This document shows, piece after piece, positions 9,826 through 21,990 of a stretch of DNA of 64,000 bases (position 1 is the first letter of the stretch; each line of letters begins with the position of its first letter). Location of the stretch: the NCBI RefSeq assembly GCF_963678635.1, contig NC_087068.1, positions 20,130,914-20,194,913 of the forward strand. The letters are read 5' to 3'. This stretch comes from Symsagittifera roscoffensis (lineage: Eukaryota; Xenacoelomorpha; Acoela; Convolutidae). Both the position numbers and the translations under genes were made by a program. Under the pieces are notes generated by a model. The model was not told where the DNA came from and did no database searches. It saw only the letters and a list, made by a program, of their open reading frames with translations.

Positions 9826-12360
9826 GTGTCTCATTATTTCAGTTTTTCATCATAAATAGTTGCAAAAGTTGGAACTGACAAAATTATTTACAAAGAGCAA
9901 GTGACCTATTTCAGACAATCTCTGCAAGCAAAAGCTACTTCTTTAGAAGAAAAGCTATTTCTTTAGAAAATCAGCTAAAAAATAATCAAATTTGCATTCG
10001 AAAATTGCTTAGAATTGGCAGATTGCTCTTATTAATTTTTTGTGTCTGTTCCATTTTTTGAAGAAAGTGAAGAATATATAAGCCTGATTATAATTCAGAC
10101 CGATGTTACAAAAGTTGACCGCGTTTGAGTGTCGATCCGGAAGTCTTTGTATTGCCATGCTAGTCGCTTGCATTAGTCTACTCGCATGCGGATGGCTTCG
10201 CTGCTCGAGTAATAATTTGATAGTTTCAATACACAAATTGCCCTTGCGTCGCAAAAACTTTTTTGAACAAAAACTATCGAGACCAATTGAGGGGAAGTCG
10301 AAACATTCCGGGCTTTTCGCTGATATTAAACAGTTTTGTTCTTCCGACTTTTGAAGAAAGTGACAGATTGCTTGTGTTTGGGGTGTTTTTCTTATCCAGT
10401 CAAAATTTAACTTTTCAAATAGCATTTTTTGAGGAAATTTTTTTATCATTCGAAAGATAAAACTGAAAAAGGTATTTCACCTGTGATGATTTTTCTTGAA
10501 GCTATGGGGTTTAGATATTGCTAACTTGGCCAATTTGGGACAATTAACGCACCGTGTATTTCGCTAGCCATATAGCCATATACATCGTTCCAAATTGGAC
10601 TGAGACATGCTATTTAAAACTTTTCTAGAGGCGAAATAGAATTTTTCAACTAAACATAGCGTGTGGGGGTGATGATTTTCAAAAAAAAGAACTCAAAAAG
10701 ATTTTTTCAGTTTTATCTTTTTTTTCTTCGGAAACTTCATCTTTTTATTTAACAGAAGACTGCTCGTATATCAGGGCAAAGGCCTAAATGTTCCGACTGG
10801 CCCTTAATTCATATCGAATTGTTATTGGGAAAACTGTTAATGAAAATTTTCAAATTTTTAATAATATCAAAGTGTGAAATGTTGAGTCCTACAAAGTTAA
10901 TACGACCGATTAGCTAGCCTCAATTCAATTTGGAACGATTATGTTGTGCGGGATTTTTTCTTCACACATAAATAATTCGCGTTCCGCTCTCAGCATTATG
11001 TATAAATTTTTCAAACCGCGCATAATTTAGTCCAAAACATGGCCAGTTTGGCATTTTCAAACCCCCAAAACTTTGCAAAAATTAATCGGAGGTAAAATAT
11101 CTTTTCAAATTTGAACTCAGTAAGTCGATATCTTCAATACGTTATAAAAATTTTATAAAAATAGGTTAAAAACGATTATTTTGATAATCGGCCGAATAAA
11201 AAAACCACACCGAGCATAAATATTCCGTTTTCTTCGTCGGAACGATAAAGACTACTTCGTAAACTCAGAGGGCAGATAGAAGCAGTCTCTTTATACTTTA
11301 TTATTAGAGCATGTACAAAAAGGTCCCATAAACAACAGTCAACAATTTTTTTTCCAATTTATTCACCCCTACACGCTGATTTATCTGAGATAACTAATTT
11401 AGTGTCCTAATATTACGGCCAAATGACTTGCTTAATTGTTCCGACTTTCGATACGAAAGTAACGGAATATTTGTGCTCGGGGTGGGTTTTTTTTTCTTCA
11501 GACAAATTTCGAATTTTTAACTAGCCATTTTTGACGGAATTTTTTTAATATCATTCGAAAGCCATTGTTGTCCTGAGCTTAAATTTGAAAAGATATTTTA
11601 CCTGTAATCATTTTGCGTAAAATTATGAGGGTTTAAAGATTGCCATTTTGGCCATTTTGACCAATTTGGGACAATTAACGCGCGATATAATTCGCGCTAT
11701 TAACGCGTAAACGGAGATTTAATCCGTCTTATAAATCGTTCCAAATTGGTTGAACGAAGCTTATTTGCCATAATTGATTTGTTGCAAGGAAGGAAATCTA
11801 TCTTTTTGTACTTTATATGGCGTGTGGGGGGATGATTTTCATAAAAAAATTTCACATTTAAAAAAATTTTCATTTTATTTTATTTCCCTTAATTTTTTAT
11901 GTTATTACTGCTGCTCCATAAACCTTAAAAGGCAGTCGGAACATTCAGAGCTTCGCCTTGATACGAGCAGTCTTGCTTCAATTTGGAACGCTTTATTCCT
12001 CCGATTAAGAGTGTTATAAGAACGAAATTTAGGGCGCGGTAATTATTCAAAATACAGCAAACTTAAAAGCGTTATCGCCTTGCAAAAAATGATCAAGGGT
12101 GAAATTGGGTTCCTATTTGAGCTCCGGAAAACAATATTTTTCAGATCGATTAAAAAAATAGTCAAAATTTTTTATTTATAAGTCAAAAAATGACTGAAGA
12201 AAAACACCTCCTCTTTCGCAACAATAAGTTTTGTAAATTTTCTAGTATGTTTTGCAACAATGCAATCAATATTTGGCAAAAATGATTAAAAAAATGTATT
12301 TTTGTGTTAATATAATTTGTCAATTATTTGCTTCAATTTTTATCCAAGATTTATTTTTAG
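9826..12360 (+). other. Receptor intron with internal repeats
   Basis: This 2.5-kb intron contains two diverged copies of one repeat, around 10330-10560 and 11430-11680. Shared pieces are a GTTCCGACTTT start, CATTCGAAAG, TATTT(T/C)ACCTGT, and CCAATTTGGGACAATTAACG. Related fragments, some inverted, lie at 10740-10960 and 11930-12000. No ORF in it is supported. It is probably an unclassified non-autonomous transposon family. Confidence 0.5.
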
Positions 12361-12926
12361 AAGCTTCGTGTCGAGAGCGAAATATGACCTCATTAGACGG
12401 ATCATTCAGTGATGCTGTGGTTACTGTGACTTTCAAACGGCTCCAAACTTACTTCGTGGTTAACTTAGTAATTCCCACTGTTTTACTTCTGGGAATTAGT
12501 TCACTCACTTTCTTCATCCCTGGAGAAATCGGGGAAAAACTGAGCTTTGGTGTGACGGTTACACTTTCGCTTTGTGTTAACTTGACCATTTTTACAGATT
12601 TCATTCCAATGACATCAAAAACATTTCCAAAGTTGTTCACATATATACTATCCAGCATTCTTTTGTCGTGCATATCATTGGTTTTGGCAACAGTTTCCGT
12701 TAATTTTGTCAAGATCAACAACAACAGCAAAGATGAAAGCCAAGTTGCAGCGTTCGAATCAACTTTCACAAATATGGCATTAAAAGAGCTTACAAATCGT
12801 GTTTGTTTGAATAAAACTAAGAAGAAGATAACAAATCGAAAATTTGATATAGTTATCGGTTTTATTTACATGCTGGGAGTGACCATGTACTCTGTCATCT
12901 TTTTCGCAACGATGAGTCATAATTGA
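12361..12926 (+). CDS. Nicotinic-type Cys-loop receptor subunit, exon 2 (TM1-TM4)
   Basis: The acceptor TTATTTTTAG ends at 12360, and phase 1 joins G|AA to give WDLQEASCRERN. The exon encodes TM1 (YFVVNLVIPTVLLLGISS), the M1-M2 linker and M2 (PGEIGEKLSFGVTVTLSL), M3 (LFTYILSSILLSCISLVLAT), a short M3-M4 loop of about 50 residues and M4 (FIYMLGVTMYSVIFF). The GEK at the inner mouth of M2 is the cation-selective arrangement. M2 and M3 match the family well. The intracellular loop is much shorter than in typical subunits. An in-frame ATG upstream at 12252 lies in the intron. A polyadenylation signal follows at 13072. Confidence 0.87.
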
Positions 12927-13071
12927 ATAACTTTTTGTTGCTGTTAACAAAATATATAAACACAAACAAATGTTTTGCGTCTGTGTTCATCTGAATATTG
13001 AAAGAAATCATAATTTTTTCTATTTTTTCTAGCTTCAATTTAGCTCTCAACGAATGGAAAATTTCATTTTT

Positions 13072-13077
13072 AATAAA
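13072..13077 (+). terminator. Polyadenylation signal of the receptor gene
   Basis: AATAAA lies 146 bp after the receptor stop codon, the first canonical hexamer downstream. Confidence 0.5.
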
Positions 13078-13639
13078 TTTTTGCGACAATTTTTTTTCGA
13101 TCCACGGTGATTCTATTTGGTCAAATATCGGCGTTAATTACTGCTAATTTTAAGCGAGAGAGTTCCCCAAAAACGCAATCCTTTGGTCAAAACTTTCCAA
13201 AAGTTGGCCCACAGATGGCGCTCTTGGTCTGTTTTTTAATAAATAGGTAAACTAAGGTGTTTTATGAGAAAATCAGAAAAGAGAACTCAGTAAATCAATT
13301 TAATTGACCTCAAAAAAGATCGACAAAGCGTTTTTGAAAATCAATCCCAGACCCCTAGACCCCATTTGGGAGGCGATGATTCGTAACAACCTGTGATTCG
13401 TAACAGACGCAAAATGGTAGCAAAAGTAGCCGTTTTTATGGGCAAATACCACAAAAAAAAGATCAAACCACATAAAACCAGAAACAAAAAACACACTTTT
13501 TATGTGTGCCGTTTTTTCTGCGTGGTAGGATGAGTGCGAAGACAAAAGCTTTGAGAATTGCTAATTTTGCTAAAATAATTATGTTTGCTTAACAATCGTT
13601 AGAAAAAAACTAACTACTCAAAAAATATTTTAAAATGTT

Positions 13640-13860
13640 ACAAAGTATCACAAAACAACAGGCATTCCCAATTTGGGTTCAGACCACGCAAACTTACTCA
13701 AAATGCTGAGATTACTTGTGCTGAGACTTTCATAAAATAATTAAATGAGAAAAAATTTGTTGCACTGGTGCTGATAGACTTATCAGAAGCATCTGAGACA
13801 GTCAACCAGTTAAAATATCTGATTCATAGTTTATGAAAGAACAGTGCTGATATAAACTAT
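13640..13860 (+). pseudogene. LINE reverse-transcriptase fragment
   Basis: A short frame reads QFGFRPRKLTQNAEITCAE and then LIDLSEASETVNQLKYL. These match the RT motif pair of CR1/Jockey-type non-LTR elements (QFGFR...ST and LDLSKAFDTVNH). A stop codon between the two parts and the lack of flanking motifs make it a decayed fragment. Confidence 0.6.
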
Positions 13861-13904
13861 CTGGCTAAACAGATTTTTAGATTATTAGTTTTTTATTTAC
13901 ACTA

Positions 13905-14243
13905 TCTCGGCAAAAAGACTCATGCAGTCATTTTTTCTCTAAGTGTCTGTTGAAAAACCGTTTTTTAGATAAAATATTATTAGTTTTATTTAGTAATTGA
14001 GCTAAAAAATGTGGCCTGTAAGTTTTGACATGAAATTCTTCCACGTTTTTGTGCGCTTTTGCGGGATTTAATCAGTTAGTTCAGAAACATGGTTGAACGC
14101 AACGCGTTGAGTTTAGAAACGAAGTTTAAAATTGTTGGCTTACAACAACAAGGTTGGACCTTTGGAAAAGTAGCCAGTACGCTGAAAGTAAACCGACAAA
14201 CTGCTGAAAGTAAAATTTAGGTCTGTATGAGTCTTTTTGGCGA
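13905..14243 (+). mobile_element. Short Tc1/mariner-type element with transposase remnant
   Basis: Imperfect terminal inverted repeats of about 25 bp bound this 339-bp unit: CGGCAAAAAGACTCATGCAG on the left and TATGAGTCTTTTTGGCG on the right. Each is flanked by TA (13903-13904 and 14244-14245), the target duplication of the Tc1/mariner group. It encloses a broken transposase start, so it is a deletion derivative. Confidence 0.7.
14089..14220 (+). pseudogene. Tc1/mariner transposase N-terminal helix-turn-helix remnant (43 aa)
   Basis: The ATG at 14089 begins MVERNALSLETKFKIVGLQQ, continues with GWTFGKVASTLKVNRQT, and stops at 14220. The pattern of two helices with a small-residue turn matches the first DNA-binding HTH of Tc1-like transposases. 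The catalytic DDE/D domain is absent. It sits inside the TIR pair of the 339-bp element. Confidence 0.6.
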
Positions 14244-14252
14244 TAAACTGTA

Positions 14253-14975
14253 CATATAATAGATAATTTAGACAAAACAATTTATTTCAACTTGAAGTTT
14301 GAAACGCATTTTTCTCGATTTGGGTTGAAATTAAGTGCGAAGTGATAGGACAAAACTTGCTTGGAATTTTAGCAAAATAAATAAGGTGGAATTTGTTCTG
14401 CAAATTTTGGGCCCAAAACTTTTCACCAAAACGTATTATTTTCAAATCTTTCTGTTCAATATAAAATTAAAGTAAAATTAATAAATCAGTCATTGGCATA
14501 ATGATATCAAAGTTAGCCTCTAACCTAGTCTAACAAACAAAAGTTTATCATCTTAGTAAAAGTAAAAAGTAATTTATTTTTGTTTGATAGGCCAAGATGA
14601 TCGTTTTTAATATATAAAACATCAATTTTTCCATTTAAAAGCATTTTTAAAACCTTTTGAACAATGCTTTTAAGATTATATCTCATTATGAAAGTTTGTT
14701 AGGCTACGTAAAAGACTAACTTTGATATATTTATGTCAATGATTAGCTCGGTAGTTTGGACTTATTTTTTAATTGACTAAAAAAATGATCATTTTTAGGG
14801 AAAACATTTTGTCCCAAAATTTGCAAAACAAATTGCACCATGTAAATTCTGCCACAATTTTAAACAAGTTAAAATGTTTTAATCACTTTTTACCTAAATT
14901 CAAGCCAATTTGCGAAAAACGCGTTTTGTTTTTCAAAATTAATGCGTTTTGTCCGGACAATTTAAATTAGCACTG
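14253..14975. mobile_element. Tc1-type foldback element with ~290-bp inverted arms
   Basis: The left arm (about 14253-14545) is a diverged inverted copy of the right arm (about 14694-14975). For example, TATCAAAGTTAG on the left pairs with CTAACTTTGATA on the right, and TTGTTCTGCAAATTTTGGG with CCCAAAATTTGCAAAACAA. The right tip reads AGCACTG, which is CAGTGCT inverted. There is no transposase. Its loop and right arm form the start of the tandem array. Confidence 0.6.
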
Positions 14976-15360
14976 TGGTTGTGATCACTGTGGTTGTGAC
15001 CGGACATTTTAAAACAGCACTGTGGTTCTGAATCATCTTTTTATTGAAATTCATTCTATTGCTCATCGAAATAAGAGGTTTGCCTTGCACACTTCCCTAT
15101 CCATAAACTCTTCGATTTTTTTGGTGCAAAAACAAAATTTGGCTGAAAGTTAGTTTGTGCGAATTAAGCCCAGATAAAAGTTATTAAAGGCAGCAAACTT
15201 TGAGAGTTGGCAATTACGACTGTCAGATATACTAAGACACTATCAGAACAATTGGATAAACTTTTCACTAAATGAACTAGCTAGTGCCTTTGAGTTATAG
15301 TTTTTGTTTCCTTTTAACTTAATTAGAGTTTCCATTGCTTCTTTAAACTGCTCTTCATAG

Positions 15361-15570
15361 AAAAACTGTGACACAACTTGTCGTCTATCACAAAATGTCA
15401 CTTGTTACGCTGTTGTCGCTAGTTCTATTGTGTAGCTGTTTCTATTAAAAGTAAAAAAAATATCCTTTTCACGTATAATAGAAGCACCGAAACGACACAA
15501 TAGAATTAGCGACAACCGCGTAACAAGTAACATTTTGTGATAGGCGACAATTGCGTCACAGTTTTTTTTT
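15361..15570. mobile_element. Hairpin MITE, array copy 1
   Basis: Arms of about 85 bp are inverted copies: AAACTGTGACACAACTTGTC on the left and TAGGCGACAATTGCGTCACA on the right, with matching TCACAAAATGTCACTTGTTA inside. The loop is short. It has no coding capacity. The same element recurs at 16400-16605 and 17438-17646. Confidence 0.75.
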
Positions 15571-16399
15571 TGAAGAAAAATTTAAAGAAACGAAGTAAAA
15601 ATAAAAAGTAATTTATTTTTGTTTGATAGGCCAAGATGATCGTTTTTAATATATAAAACATCAGTTTTTCCATTTAAAAGCATTTTTAAAACCTTTTGAA
15701 CAATGCTTTTAAGATTATATCTCATTATGAAAGTTTGTTAGGCTACGTAAAAGACTAACTTTGATATATTTATGTCAATGATTAGCTCGGTAGTTTGGAC
15801 TTAATTTTTAATTGACTAAAAAAATGATCATTTTTAGGGAAAACATTTTGTCCCAAAATTTGCAAAACAAAATGCACCATGTAAATTCTGCCGCAATTTT
15901 AAACAAGTTAAAATGTTTTAATCACTTTTTACCTAAATTCAAGCCAATTTGCGAAAAACGCATTTTGTTTTTCAAAATTAATGCGTTTTGTCCGGACAAT
16001 TTATATTAGCACTGTGGTTGTGATCACTGTCGTTGTGACCGGACATTTTAAAACAGCACTGTGGTTCTGAATCATCTTTTTATTGAAATTCATTCTATTG
16101 CTCATCGAAATAAGAGGTTTGCCTTGCACACTTTCCTATCCATAAACTCTTCGATTTTTTTGGTGCAAAAACAAAATTTGGCTGAAGGTTAGTTTGTGCG
16201 AATAAAGCCCAGAGAAAAGTTATTAAAGGCAGCAAACTTTGAGAGTTGGCAATTACGACTGTCAGATATACTAAGACACTATCAGAACAATTGGATAAAC
16301 TTTTCACTAAAAGAACTAGCTAGTGCCTTTGAGTTATAGTTTTTGTTTCCTTTTAACTTAATTAGAGTTTCCATTGCTTCTTTAAATTGCTCTTCATAG

Positions 16400-16605
16400 A
16401 AAAACTGTGACACAACTTGTCGCCTATCACAAAATGTCACTTGTTACGCTGTTGTCGCTAGTTCTATTGTGTAGCTGTTTCTATTAAAAGTAAAAAAAAT
16501 ATTCTTTTCACGTATAATAGAAGCACCGAAACGACACAATAGAATTAGCGACAACCGCGTAACAAGTGACATTTTGTGATAGGCGACAATTGCGTCACAG
16601 TTTTT
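16400..16605. mobile_element. Hairpin MITE, array copy 2
   Basis: This is the second copy of the inverted-repeat element at 15361, at the same place in the tandem unit. Confidence 0.75.
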
Positions 16606-17437
16606 TTTTGAAGAAAAATTTAATGAAACGAAGTAAAAATAAAAATTAATTTATTTTTGTTTGATAGGCCAAGATGATCGTTTTTAATATATAAAACATG
16701 AATTTTTCCATTTAAAAGCATTTTTAAAACCTTTTGAACAATGCTTTTAAGATTATATCTCATTATGAAAGTTTGTTAGGCTACGTAAAAGACTAACTTT
16801 GATATATTTATGTCAATGATTAGCTCGGTAGTTTGGACTTAATTTTTAATTGACTAAAAAAATGATCATTTTTATGGAAAACATTTTGTCCCAAAATTTG
16901 CAAAACAAATTGCACCATGTAAATTCTGCCACAATTTTAAACAAGTTAAAATGTTTTAATTACTTTTTACCTAAATTCAAGCCAATTTGCGAAAAACGCG
17001 TTTTGTTTTTCAAAATTAATGCGTTTTGTCCGGACAATTTAAATTAGCACTGTGGTTGTGATCACTGTGGTTGTGACCGGACATTTTAAAACAGCACTGT
17101 GGTTCTGAATCATCTTTTTATTGAAATTCATTCTTTTGCTCATCGAAATAAGAGGTTTGCCTTGCACACTTCCCTATCCATAAACTCTTCGATTTTTTTG
17201 GTGCAAAAACAAAATTTGGCTGAAGGTTAGTTTGTGCGAATAAAGCCCAGAGAAAAGTTATTAAAGGCAGCAAACTTTGAGAGTTGGCAATTACGACTGT
17301 CAGATATACTAAGACACTATCAGAACAATTGGATAAACTTTTCACTAAATGAACTAGCTAGTGCCTTTGAGTTATAGTTTTTGTTTCCTTTTAACTTAAT
17401 TAGAGTTTCCATTGCTTCTTTAAATTGCTCTTCATAG

Positions 17438-17646
17438 AAAAACTGTGACACAACTTGTCGCCTATCACAAAATGTCACTCGTTACGCTGTTGTCGCTAGT
17501 TCTATTGTGTAGCTGTTTCTATTAAAAGTAAAAAAAATATTCTTTTCACGTATAATAGAAGCACCGAAACGACACAATAGAATTAGCGACAAGCGTGTAA
17601 CAAGTGACATTTTGTGATAGGCGACAATTGCGTCACAGTTTTTTTT
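17438..17646. mobile_element. Hairpin MITE, array copy 3
   Basis: This is the third copy, with a few substitutions in each arm (for example TCACTCGTTACG for TCACTTGTTACG). Confidence 0.75.
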
Positions 17647-17672
17647 TGAAGAAAAATTTAAAGAAACAAAGT

Positions 17673-19669
17673 TTTAAAAGTTGAAATGTTTCTTACCTTC
17701 TCATAATTAAATCACATACTGAACTTCTCTTAATCACAACACTTTGTGCCCTTGTCTCAATTATAACAAGTGGTGAACTGTTTTTAATCGTATGGTTTTT
17801 CTGATAACTTTTTAAAAATTTTTTGATTTAACTCCTCTCGACCATTGATTAAGATGATTTAACCCTTTAAAAACACATGAACAAGACCATGTTATTAGCT
17901 TTTTTGATAGATTTCTGCTTTGGATGCAAATTTGGAACAAATCAGTGGAAATGGCTGATCTTGGGGCTCTTATCTAGTTTTCCATCAGTATCATCATCTG
18001 GTGACATCAATCTGCAAACTGGGGTTTAGAAGCAAACCGAGCAATGTCTTTCTAACTCAAAACCAAAAAATTTCTTTTATAATCCAATCTATTCAGAAAG
18101 TTTAGGAAAGAATTTTTGACAGCGATATCGAGTTTTTTGTTTGCCCAGTAAATACCATCAAATAACAAAATAAGCAACCGGACCAAAATGATCAGAAAAA
18201 AAACAAGTACCTGAAACCATTTAGGGCTAATTCATTGCAAAATCTATAAAACTTAAAATGCATTAAAGTCCTTATTCGTGATTTTGATGAACTTCATTTT
18301 TATTCTTGCAATAAGCAAGCGTTAGCAAATCGCAAACTGACTTTTTCTGGTTACCATTTTGTTTAACAGAATCTTTTGAGTCACTTGGTATCTCGGTTGA
18401 TAATGAATTCAAATATTTAAACGTCTCCGGCATAGTTGGCCTAGGTTAAGCCTGGTGCAGCAAAAACGCTGGGTTTGGATATGACCAGTGACTCAAAATA
18501 TTCTGTTTTTTTTTTTCAAACGAGAAATTTTCCGTTTCGAAAAACTATCGGAGTATTATTTATCTGCTTATAGTTTGTCAGTTTAGTTGCGACATCATAG
18601 AGTTTTCTGTTGTACTCAAATTTTATAAAACTTGTTTTTAGCGTTTTGATTTTTTCTACAATTTGTAGTCTTACTAACCTCGACTTCCTATACTTTGTTT
18701 GTTGTTTTGCCCAATTTTAATCGCCCGAAATGTTTCGGCTGATATCATATCAGTTTAGTGGCTTAACTTTGGGTTGTTTCAAGGGAACTTTAATTTTACG
18801 GCTCCTCTCCAGGTCGCATAAATAGCTAAAAATCTTTGAATAGAAAAATTATTTCATAGTTTGTTCATGACAAAAGTTTTCTTTTGGATTCCAAGGGAAA
18901 TTACTCAAGTTTTGTCGGCTCACTTGCTGCTTAATTAAACGCCTGCGATTGTGTTTCTGATGTGTTTTCTGCAAATATAACATCACTCAAGGCAAATTGT
19001 GAAGTTTTTTAAATGTGCTTACTTCGAAACATTTTCAATTTTTGTTTCAACTTAAAAGCTTTTCTTGCTTTCCTGGTCTGTTAGCTTGCAATCCTAATTC
19101 TATGAGTTATTGCTAGTGATTTGAAGCTCCGCTTCACCTCCGGTTAAATAAATCTCTGATATTAAAGCAACAACAAAAACTTGTGTCAATTTCTTCCATT
19201 CGCTCGAAACAATAGCCATGCTGATCCAACAAAAAATGCTTTTTGTAATGCAATAGAAAAAAGGCATGAGAACATCTCTAAAAAATTTTTGTAAAAAGTT
19301 ACTCATTAATAAATTGATACATGAAATAAATACGTTTTTTGGAAAATTTTGGTTTTTTACTGTTAAGTGAGTCCCTGTACAATATTGCCTCTTTCTGTAT
19401 GATACAAAAGACTTCATTAAACCAAAGGAGCTGCAATAAAAGCTATAAAAACTCCTTTAAATCAGGCCCATGCAAAGTTTTTTCTGATAACATCCAATAT
19501 AAATTGTCAGTTTGTCTTTTTTGATTAGCAAAACAGCACAAAAAGTAATCAATAACGCGATAAAGTAATCAATGTAGGTGTTTACATGCTGTTTCAAAAA
19601 GATTTCCAGATTCGTTCAATATGACAAGTCTGCTATAGACAGTGATAATTAGGCAAATATCCATCCTCC
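17673..19669. other. Intergenic stretch without a supported gene
   Basis: I see AT-rich sequence, one small inverted-repeat element (18365-18508) and no ORF with coding character. Confidence 0.55.
18365..18508. mobile_element. Small MITE with inverted ends
   Basis: The left end AACAGAATCTTTTGAGTCAC is matched, inverted, by the right end GTGACTCAAAATATTCTGTT, about 25 bp of imperfect TIR around a 100-bp core. The family is not identified. Confidence 0.6.
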
Positions 19670-20309
19670 AAAATGTGACGAAAGTATTGAAGCTTTAAAT
19701 TGTCATGGAGACGTAGAACCGAATATTGGTGCACTAAAGTATTGGAAATGGTCAAAATTGACCAAAAAATTGTAAAAGACTTCGGAAAATTTTCAAAATC
19801 TGTGATAGGTCAAAAAATTCAGTTTCTCAGTTGCGTACGAAATATTGAAAACAAAACGCGTGGAGATGCTTTAAGTTGCCAAAAAATAATGCTTAATCGA
19901 GTACTCAACCCGACACTGGATACAAGCTCAATAGCATGGTAAACGTCGGATGAATTTCAAATTACCAAAAAGAAAAGAAAAAAACTCATGAGAATTGCAT
20001 TTAGTCAAACAGATCAGGTTTTTTTGAACTTGCTATCAAAAATTGTGATAATTTGTGCAAAAAAAAATCACTGAAGGTGAAAGATTAGAAAATAAATTTT
20101 GCAAAAACTAAAGAAAAACTGACTGAAAGTAGACAGTGTTCTAACTCCAAATGACCTTAATTCATTGAGTATTCTCTTAAAAACGCAGAAAAAAGGTTCG
20201 GCCAAATTGTCTGAGTTTTAAATGATAGTTATAAGCAATTCTTGCTATAAAACTGTATGATGAAAAAACTGCTGGCTTTCAAAAAAGTGTTGACTCAAAA
20301 CAAAGGAAA
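19670..20309 (+). repeat. LINE fragment, left direct copy
   Basis: This 640-bp segment recurs at 23175-23830 in the same orientation, with roughly 95% similarity by eye. Near its start a frame encodes NCHGDVEPNIG, a decayed form of the 2A-like peptide (consensus DxExNPGP) found at the start of some CR1-type LINE ORFs. Downstream frames are broken. The right copy continues into RT motifs, which identifies the family. Confidence 0.65.
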
Positions 20310-20662
20310 GTGAGTTGGGATGGATGTCCAACCCATAGAGTAATTTCAGATAAGGTACACCGTCTGCTCGTCACGATATCTTATTTTTGGCCCGATAGAT
20401 TCGTGCAAATTCTTAGTCTAATACCGATCTTAATCTTACTCTTTTATCTCTTAGTCTCAATAGATCTAGAGTATACTGGTTTTGTTACGAGTCGGTTTCT
20501 TGGAGAAAACAACTAAGTTTTAAGTTAAATTCAAAATGCTCTGGTGCTGAAGTTCCAAGTAATAGCTCTAATACTTTCAGGTGAAAAGTTTTTTAGTGGT
20601 GGCATGAGCGTTGGATATGGTGTGAGTACGTAGTATTTGTTAGCATTTGTCTTTGTCAGGGT

Positions 20663-21457
20663 TTAGTTGTGCAACATTGTGGCTATTTTTGATCCACATG
20701 GGACTGCTGTATCCCAAAAATAAGTTCTTCTTGAAAGTGTATCAACAAAATTTACTTTATTTTTGTAGAATATTGAGACTCTTTTATAACATCGTTTATC
20801 TTCAAAAACGTATAAGGGTGATACTTTTTTGGTACAAGTGTAATACCATAAAAAATTATCTTCATAATTAATGAAAATTGATCTATTTCCGGATAATAAA
20901 TATCCTGCATATGATATTTTTAGAACTGCTAATGCTAGTGATTGTAGAATTTGTGTTCTTTCAAGTTCACATAATTGATGTAGTGTTTCTAGTTCTGATA
21001 ATGACATTTCTCGAAAAATTCTGCTTATTGTGTAGTCTAATTTCATGTCTAATTGTATCTCACAATAAGTTGCGCCAAAATTTGTGCTGTTCATAAGTGA
21101 TAGTTCTTTTAATCGTGTACTTTCATTGTCTTGTGGTTTTAATTTTCCACCGATCTGTCCTGTACTCTTTTCAAGTTTTACTGAAACGTATGAGTTTTCA
21201 TCAGTGAATGAGTGAGATGTGACCATCGGGTGTACGATGAAATTTACTGTATTCATGTCGAAACTGTTTTCGTATTCGAAAAGATTTTCTGAATATTGTG
21301 TTTTGTAAATTGGTTTGTTGTATTTGCATGCAAGTTCTGTTTCTGGGTGTATTTTAGATCGTGTTAATTTATTTTCTTTATCGTGGATGTTTCTAAACTT
21401 ATGATTTTCACTTCTGATCTGGACACGGCTTACACCTTTTTGGTGAAATTTAATCAT
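20663..21457 (-). pseudogene. env: Env glycoprotein remnant, central part (element D)
   Basis: This 264-codon open stretch aligns with residues around 295-560 of the element B glycoprotein, including the cysteine-bearing segment YTCTKKVSPLYVFEDKRCYK and FVDTLSRRTYFWDTAVPCGS. Identity is high in this core and lower around it. The frame ends soon after the conserved core. It is a fragment of a broken gene. Confidence 0.85.
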
Positions 21458-21990
21458 TCTAGCGTCTATTTTTGCTACTTGGAATATTGTACAGGTTTCT
21501 TCGGGAAACCAAACAATGGTTACTTGTGTGCGTGTTGTAGGATCGCAGTATCCTTAGTCGTTTTTGCAAGGGATTCTAAGTCCTTGATAAAGTATTTTGT
21601 CTTCTTTTAAGTCGCGTCTAAGTTGTACTTTTTCAAGTTGCATTTTCCAATCGAAAAACATTATTTCTTGGTATCCTTTATTTTTTGTATCTGCTTTGCT
21701 ATTTGAAAGACTTTTTATTCCAATGTGTGGTATCAAATTTTTATCAAGAAGATCGTATGTTAATCTTACGTGTGCTCCATGGAAGGGGAATTTTGTATCT
21801 AGTCATATGTGACCTTGGTGTTTTTCAAGTTCGGCTTGATGTGCTAAATCTGGAAAAACTTGAAAACTTACAAGTTTTCTGTTTGTGCCTATATTTGGTG
21901 TAAAGTTTAGACGCTTTAGTTCGTTTTTACAGTCTTCAGGGCTGAGATGTAATAATCTTTTGATGTTACTTTGATAGAATGATTCGTGGT

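Larger units (their letters stand above)
14558..17672 (+). repeat. Tandem array, three copies of a 1,038-bp unit
   Basis: Equivalent landmarks recur at 14950, 15989 and 17027 (TGTCCGGACAATTTA), giving periods of 1,039 and 1,038 bp. Units start near 14558, 15599 and 16638 and are nearly identical, differing by scattered substitutions. Each holds the right arm of the foldback element, a unique segment and a hairpin MITE. Repeated ORFs of 65 aa (plus) and 70-75 aa (minus) within the units fall in arm or spacer DNA and are not regarded as genes. Confidence 0.92.

Noticed and set aside
14773..14970. 65-aa ORF present in all three array units
   Set aside because: It lies in the inverted arm of a non-autonomous transposon; presence in three copies only reflects recent tandem duplication.
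14971..15030. CACTGTG heptamers resembling RAG/Transib recombination signals
   Set aside because: The heptamers lie in or beside CAGTGCT Tc1-type terminal repeats and no nonamer is seen.
16095..16307. 70-75-aa minus-strand ORF in array units 2 and 3
   Set aside because: It is broken in unit 1, has no family match and lies in repeat DNA.
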